Positions 58,062 through 64,000 of a stretch of 64,000 nt of DNA are shown here, one piece after another. This stretch comes from Elgaria multicarinata webbii (taxonomy: Eukaryota > Chordata > Lepidosauria > Squamata > Anguidae). Position 1 is the stretch's first letter. Each line of letters opens with the position of its first letter. The position numbers were made by a program, and so were the translations under genes. Below the pieces are notes generated by a model, which worked only from the letters and a program-made list of their open reading frames with translations, made no database searches and was not told the DNA's origin. Location: the NCBI RefSeq assembly GCF_023053635.1, contig NC_086171.1, forward strand, positions 16,572,006 to 16,636,005, in the 5' to 3' direction.

Positions 58062-59486
58062 CTCTGCCTTTCTATGGTCCTTTTTCTCTGCCTTTTTCTC
58101 TCCCTCCTCCTCTTCCTTCTCACACAGTGGGCTGCCAGGGAAGGGGCAGATCACCCTTATCAGAGGTCTGGACTGATCATTTGCAGATGGCTTTAGAAAG
58201 TAGTCTGAGGACCACCGTTTGCTACCCCTGCCTGAAAGACTGGGGAATCGGCAAACTTCAAAGGTGTTGCTAGTTCAGTATGGCTTTTTATAGTATCCTC
58301 CCCATGAAATCCAGACTCTTCAATCCTTAACACAATGGCTATCATCCAACTGAATTAGTAAATGGCTGCAGCCGGCTACTCTGTTGTTGACTATAAGAAG
58401 GAAAAGAATCCTGTGCACATAAGCAATATGGTGCCTAGAAGTGTGTGTAATGCCTTTTCTTAATACAATTCTTTTATTTTTAAAGGAGCATGTAAAGTAC
58501 ATTTTATTTTGTACAAGTAGACTAATTTTGTTTTTGTGTTGTGGTTCGGTGTGATCCTGCTTGGTTCAACACAGCTAGGCTACATTAGACAGAAGGTTTA
58601 CAAGTGAAGCTATAAAGAAATGTGTAATTAAAAAAATAGTGTGGTTGTCTTCCCACTTAGAGTGCACTCTAGACTCTAACAGACTCAAATAGTCTTAAGA
58701 ACAATACTTTTATCACAGCATAAATCAACAATATTTTGATTCTCTCTTTGGTCAATCATTATGTTGTTATAATGTTCTTACACAGTTGTTCCCATAAGGA
58801 TTGTTTTTGCTGTAAAATAGTAATATGATGGATATTGGTTAAGCAAGCCAAGATTGATGATGTCACATTCTTTTTACACAATCGTTTTTTAAATGTATTC
58901 TAAGTGTTAAAAGTTATTTTATGCCTGTGCTAATCAAAGAACTTAGCATCTGATTTAATTGGTATAACTTCCCTACATTCAACTTTGCCTGATCTTTGGA
59001 AATACTCACAGAGATCTTGGATCTTCCAGGTGCTAGATATATGAGTTCCCTATATTTTGATTAATGGGACTGGTAATCCAGTACATGCTGTGCCGGGAAT
59101 TGGCTTTATAGTGTCCAACACACGGGACAGGAGTGTAGGAATTTGAACATTCCTTGTGAAAGCAGATCAAATGTGTAGCCATACACATTTGATCTTAGGG
59201 GCTTCTGAGTTTTAGAGCCCCTTAGGATAATTCTATACCTACTGCATGCAGTTACACTCACCTATGTTATTCTTTTGGCTGGTTGACTCATTTCATATCT
59301 CCATCTTCCACAGCCATCCAGTCCCACCAGCCATTCTTTGGTTGAGTACCAGGCTAGCTTCCTCGTCTACATGCCTCTCAAGGCCAAACCACCTCTTATG
59401 GACCACACATGGGAGCCTCTAAAAATACTTCCATTTCATGGTTTCTTAATATGTGGGCTATAATGTATAGCTCTGCTTACTATGCA

Positions 59487-59622
59487 GGGGTTGGATCCAG
59501 ATTTAATCCTACTTGGGGCAGACCCATTGAAATCAGTGGGGGTTAAGTTAATCATGACTGACTTAAATACCATTGGTTTCAATGGGACTACTCTAAATAT
59601 GAATAAATTTGGATCCAGCCCC
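59487..59622. mobile_element. GGTTGGATCC-type short MITE
   Basis: Ends GGGGTTGGATCCAGATTTAA and AAATTTGGATCCAGCCCC are inverted repeats. The interior holds 'cattgaaatcagtgggg' and 'ttggtttcaatgggac' as a second inverted pair. The clearest intact copy of this family here. Confidence 0.75.
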
Positions 59623-59977
59623 ATATCTCCTGTAGATATGTTTGGAGAATTGTCATGTCAGCCCATGTATACTGGTGTGGAAAGATTCCACACGTCAAGA
59701 TGGTATGTGGTTCAGTGGGATCTTCTGGAGAATCTACTACATGGAAGTGCTTTTTGCCAGACATTGCACAGAAGCTATAATATTTAGTTCAGCGCTGGCC
59801 CCAGGTCCCAATGGACTACTGCTGCTTCTTGCTCATGCCTCTCACCTGGTCGTGTTCCTTGTTTGCTAGTTTTCATACATGGGATATTTTGCTTCTTCCC
59901 TCCTCACTTTCCTTTGCTTGTTATGAAACCATAGTATGTCCACCAGCCTCTGCTGTTACTGAATGGTAGGCACAGGT

Positions 59978-60180
59978 ATTTCTTTATTTCTTTATTACAT
60001 TTCTATACTGCCCAACAGCCGGAGCTCTCTGGGCGGTTCACAAAAATTAAAACCATTCAAAGTATAAAGCAACAGTATAAAATCATAATATAAAATACAA
60101 TATAAAAGCTCAACCAGATAAAAAGAGCAGCAATGCAAAATTACAAATTTAAAACACCAAGTTAAAATTTATTTATAGAC
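59978..60180 (-). mobile_element. L2-like LINE 3' tail, antisense
   Basis: 'tacatttctatactgcccaa' and 'gagctctctgggcggttcac' then A-rich UTR text. Confidence 0.82.
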
Positions 60181-60506
60181 TGTTAAAATGCTGGGAGAAT
60201 AAAAAGAAAATACCCATCTTTTGATGTAGCTCTAGCTCCTATACAGTATTGTTCTGGGATCAGTGTGGTACTCATATGTGTGCAGAACGAATATGCCCTA
60301 GGAAGCACAATCACATATGGAGCATCACATGCTTGCTGCTTCTCTGCTATTGACTTTGTCACATTTCCCTAAGGATGATCATATTAGGATGCCTCAACAC
60401 ATTTTGAGGTGGGTGGATCTAGATTTCCAATGGGATACATAGGTTAGAGATAGCATTTTCCCAGTCCTTAAATACAAGGTCTGAAACATATGATACTCTT
60501 GTGAAC

Positions 60507-60507
60507 A

Positions 60508-60562
<55 letters not shown>
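60507..60562. repeat. (ATT)n microsatellite
   Basis: About 18 uninterrupted units. Confidence 0.98.
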
Positions 60563-60563
<1 letters not shown>

Positions 60564-60582
60564 AATCCCTAAGCAAACTTAT

Positions 60583-60650
60583 GAGGAAGTAAGTCCCATT
60601 GAACTCAGTAGGGCTTAGTTCTGGGTAAATATGCTCAGGAATGGACTACA
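60583..60650. repeat. Short interspersed motif (AGTAAGTCCCATTGAACTCA)
   Basis: 'aagtcccattgaactcagta' followed by 'gggcttagttctgggtaaat'. It is the same short squamate repeat as near 41930 and 53520, and is partly self-complementary. Confidence 0.55.
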
Positions 60651-61919
60651 AATCATTCCAAAGGTCTTTTTAAAATCAAACTAACTGTTGTTTTCTCTGC
60701 TTAAGTACAGTGATGTTTATGGTACTTTAGAGTGTCTGGATTAATAGACAAAGTGCTACAATGACTAATAATTACCCCAACCGCTTAAATATTTTAATTA
60801 GCCTTTCTAGAGAATGCATAACCCTCGATGGAAATGAAGGAGTCCTCCACAGTGCCCACCACCTGGGGTTTCTTCGTTGATTTGCTATGCAGTCATCTGA
60901 AGCGCATTCCAGGAAAAACATTTATATTATACCACATCCCTTTTCCTTTCCTTCAAGAAAATACATATAATTTAAGGAAAATGAAAGAACGTTATCAATC
61001 ACCTGATGTACGAAGGTGTTTTTTTTATCAGTCCCAGAAGAACAATTATGAAGTTTATTATGCTCCCCACAAAGTAACAGTATGCTCTTGATTTTATGCA
61101 ACTGTTTTTCAGATATTATCCCTCGGCTACACATTCTCTTACAGGATTGAGAGAGGTGGAGAAATTAGTCTGTGAGGCTAAAGGAGCATATTTAGTTGGC
61201 TAGATCTTCCATTGAAATGAGAGTTGACACTAAAATTTCAGCTAAAGCAGAATTTGGAGTGAATTTGAGAGTTGGGGGAAGGAGGGAGAAGCTTCCTTCT
61301 CAGGCATAACATCTGGGGAAATTTAATGGAAGCTGAAACAATTTTAATCAGATTAGCAAAATTTCTCAAGGGGAAAAGATATCACACATCAATAAGTGAA
61401 GTAATGTACTTCTAAATAAAGGTGTTTCAGATTGAGATAGAAGGCTTTGGACAGTGGAAATTGCATTTTCCATTCTTGGGTATGTTCCAACTTTAAGTTG
61501 CTAAAGGAAAATAGAGGCTTCCACTACTTCCTTTGGAGACCATTTTGTGACTTAGTCCAAGTGTTAGGAAATATATTCTGATTATTCAGGCAGAGGAGAG
61601 CCCAAATTCAGTTCATTATGTCAAGTTCTGTTGACAGTCGCAAAAAATAGCCCCTTTTCTTAAATGTTTATTGGCCTTTGAAAACAAGTAATGTTACCAT
61701 TGGAATACTAGCGAGGACTACAAATCTTTATGAGAGTGGTTTCTTTCTGGCTCATGCAACAGAACTAACATTAAAAGGTTTGTTACCAGAAATTTGTTTG
61801 AAATATCCTTGATTTCTAGCTTGGCACAGCCCTCTTAATTCTCTGGTAAGCAATTGCATGGGGAGAGCTAAAATGGTATTAGGAGGACAAGATAGTAAAT
61901 ACTGATAGATGTCTCTATA

Positions 61920-62088
61920 CCGTATTTCTTCGATTGTAAGACGCCATCGATTGTAAGACGCACACTAATTTCAGTACCACCAACAGAAAAAAAACCCCCT
62001 AAGACACACCCGCGATTCTAAGACGCACCCCATTTTTAGAGATGTTTATATAGGGAAAAAAGTGTGTCTTAGAATTGAAGAAATATGG
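61920..62088. mobile_element. Mariner-type MITE, 169 bp, copy 2
   Basis: Ends CCGTATTTCTTCGATTGTAA and TTAGAATTGAAGAAATATGG, flanked by TA at both sides. It differs from 50755-50921 at only a few positions. Confidence 0.88.
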
Positions 62089-62733
62089 TAGTAGGGTGGG
62101 CGGAAAGGTACTGGAAGCATAAAAAGGGAGTAGATTTATGCAGAGAGAACAGAAGCATTTAAAAACCATGGCTGTATTTTGCCAGAATAAGCAAAAATAG
62201 ATTCCTGAATTTGGGCAGTGGTTGGTGCAGAAAGGTAAAGTTGCTTGAAAGAGCCACATCCTGTTTCAGTCCTGCCCAGCATATAACTTCCTAAGCCAAA
62301 TGTAACCCACAGACCATTTATTATGGCCTACCAGGTATTTATCAGTACAAAATCCAGATCTTTCCTAATGCACCACCTTTCCCAATACACTTCTCCATTT
62401 TGAGCGCCTTCATGGCCGCACGTTGTGAAGACTTGTTTTGCTTCATTTCAGCAAAGTGATTTTTTAAAAAACCTGAAGGCCAGGAGGGGCCTGAAGTATC
62501 AAGCTCTAACTACTGCATGGCAGGTATGCACTGATAACCATGTGGGCTATCTTTCCCCAACCTGATGCACAGCAGATGTATCAAACTGCAATTACCAGCT
62601 GTCACACCATTCTTATGCAGCACACTGGCTTTTCTCATGTTACACTGGTTTTGTGGACATGCAGACCATTATTATTATTTTTTACTTTTCAGAATTTATG
62701 CGAATCTAGTCATAGAAAAAATGTGTAAAATAA

Positions 62734-62765
<32 letters not shown>
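62734..62765. repeat. (AAT)n microsatellite
   Basis: About ten units. Confidence 0.95.
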
Positions 62766-62769
<4 letters not shown>

Positions 62770-64000
62770 CTCTGGCCAAAAATGTGCATTCTCCCCATAA
62801 GCTTAAGCTTGAAAATTTGCATTTGGGGGTGGGATTTTGCAGATTTGCAAGTGCAGATTTGCATAAGTGTGAATTCTTCGCATGTGTGGTGTCCTGCAAA
62901 TGTCCGAGTCCAGTCCTTTGGGATTCCCCACAAAGCCCCTCCCATTCCCATATGCCTCCTCTTTTCACCAACCCGCCCACAACTAGAATGCGACCCCTGA
63001 GAGCTGAAAGAGGTTTTGCACACCCTGACGTACAGGGTATATGGATGCTTCATTAACCCAAGGTACATTTGTAGAACTCTCTCCCTATTGAACTAGCTCA
63101 AACAAGGTTGCCTTTGCCTGATAGATGGATATAAGGGTGCTCAAGATTCTTTGCTCTCCTTGGCTAGGGAACGTTTGCCCTGCATGAATGACAATGCATC
63201 CCAGAGATCCCTGAAAAGCCACAGAGGATCCTGAAGGGACTCTCAGTTCATACACAGAGCCAACCATGCCAGTAACAGCTCAGGTTCATGTAGTGCTTCC
63301 AGCACAGTAAGTCTCTTTTGAACCAAAGCAAGTCTCTTTTGAACCAGCCACTCCTTAAAGACCACTGGGGTTAAAGAATCCCTCACCCAACTGCTGTTTT
63401 GGCTAGTATCCATTCTACAACTACTTTCTTGGCACTGGAATCCAGTCCCACCTCTTCTTCTCCCAGGATCAGCAAATTCTTCATATTTTTATGGAGGCAA
63501 GTAAATTTATATGTTGAAACTTGATGGAGGCTCACCATGGGGCTGATGGATAAGATTCTGGTCCCTCAAATTAAATCAGTTTTTGACCAGACTAGTCTAG
63601 TCAGCAGCTGAGCTCTGGTAGTGTAGGCCTTCCTCTCCACCATAGAATGGCATATAGGCCTGTCTTCTCTTGTGCAGATAATCCACACAAAAACAACAAC
63701 ACTGCCTGTGTCATTTGTGACAACCATGGTTGTCTACTCTTTTTCAATATCTATATATCACACTATCACAATGTGTCTGATGGCATAGGAAAAAAAATAG
63801 TATTTCAACCAAAAAGCGAAGGAAGCCATTCACCATAAGAAAAATTCCCAAATCCATTTTAGGGCAATACTTTCTGCTGGGATGAAGAAACTTTATAAAA
63901 GATTTTCCAAAAAAAAGGATCAACTATGGTTTGTTTGTTTCTTCATCTCAGCAGTCCTAGGACCCTTTCCAGGTGTAACCTGAAACCATTACAGCAGTTG

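Larger units (their letters stand above)
57114..64000 (+). other. Intron of the class IIa HDAC gene, 5' part
   Basis: Begins with the donor 'gtaatc' and runs past the end of the window. No exon matching the next catalytic block was seen. 57114-57570, 58062-59486, 60651-61919 and 62089-64000 hold no feature I can support apart from the listed repeats. Confidence 0.6.

Noticed and set aside
57114-64000. Search for the next HDAC catalytic exon (GRKA...VHSE pattern)
   Set aside because: Nothing matching was found; the intron probably runs past the window.

Overview
The window looks like a large-genome squamate reptile, most likely a lizard. It has the squamate repeat mix: CR1 and L2-like LINEs, two tRNA-derived SINE types, many short inverted-repeat DNA transposons (MITEs) and long microsatellites, with none of the L1/Alu pattern of a mammal. 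The species cannot be named from the sequence. Gene density is very low.

The only host coding sequence I can support is two exons of a class IIa histone deacetylase on the plus strand, at 47793-47970 and 56980-57113. Their phases agree (the first ends one base into a Gly codon that the second completes). Together they encode the linker with the C-terminal 14-3-3 docking serine (RAQSSP) and the start of the catalytic domain with the structural zinc ligands (KHQCMC...HPEH). Gap-free length agreement and the LPHPA motif favour HDAC9, but several residues look like HDAC5 or HDAC4. I found no further exon upstream or in the last 6.9 kb, so nearly all of the window is intron or gene flank.

Layout: 1-14 kb holds SINEs, MITEs and LINE pieces. 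14-24 kb holds LINE fragments broken up by palindromic MITEs. 24.5-26.3 kb is one 1.8-kb element with a perfect 8-bp target duplication. 26-38 kb is mostly unique sequence with CR1 and SINE pieces, including a CR1 inserted in a CR1. 38.5-39.6 kb is a decayed antisense copy of a protein family with a TGCD-type motif. 40.9-41.1 kb is a four-motif microsatellite. 44-52 kb holds three more elements with perfect 8-bp duplications, one of them a three-layer nest with long hairpins. 52-64 kb is intron with LINE, SINE and MITE copies.

The most notable result is the pattern among non-autonomous DNA transposons. One group starts TAGGG and makes perfect 8-bp duplications. Two of its families with otherwise different sequence carry the same diverged tandem repeat of about 152 bp. 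A second group has G(C)CC...TCTACACC ends and 5-bp duplications resembling CTTAG or CTAAG.
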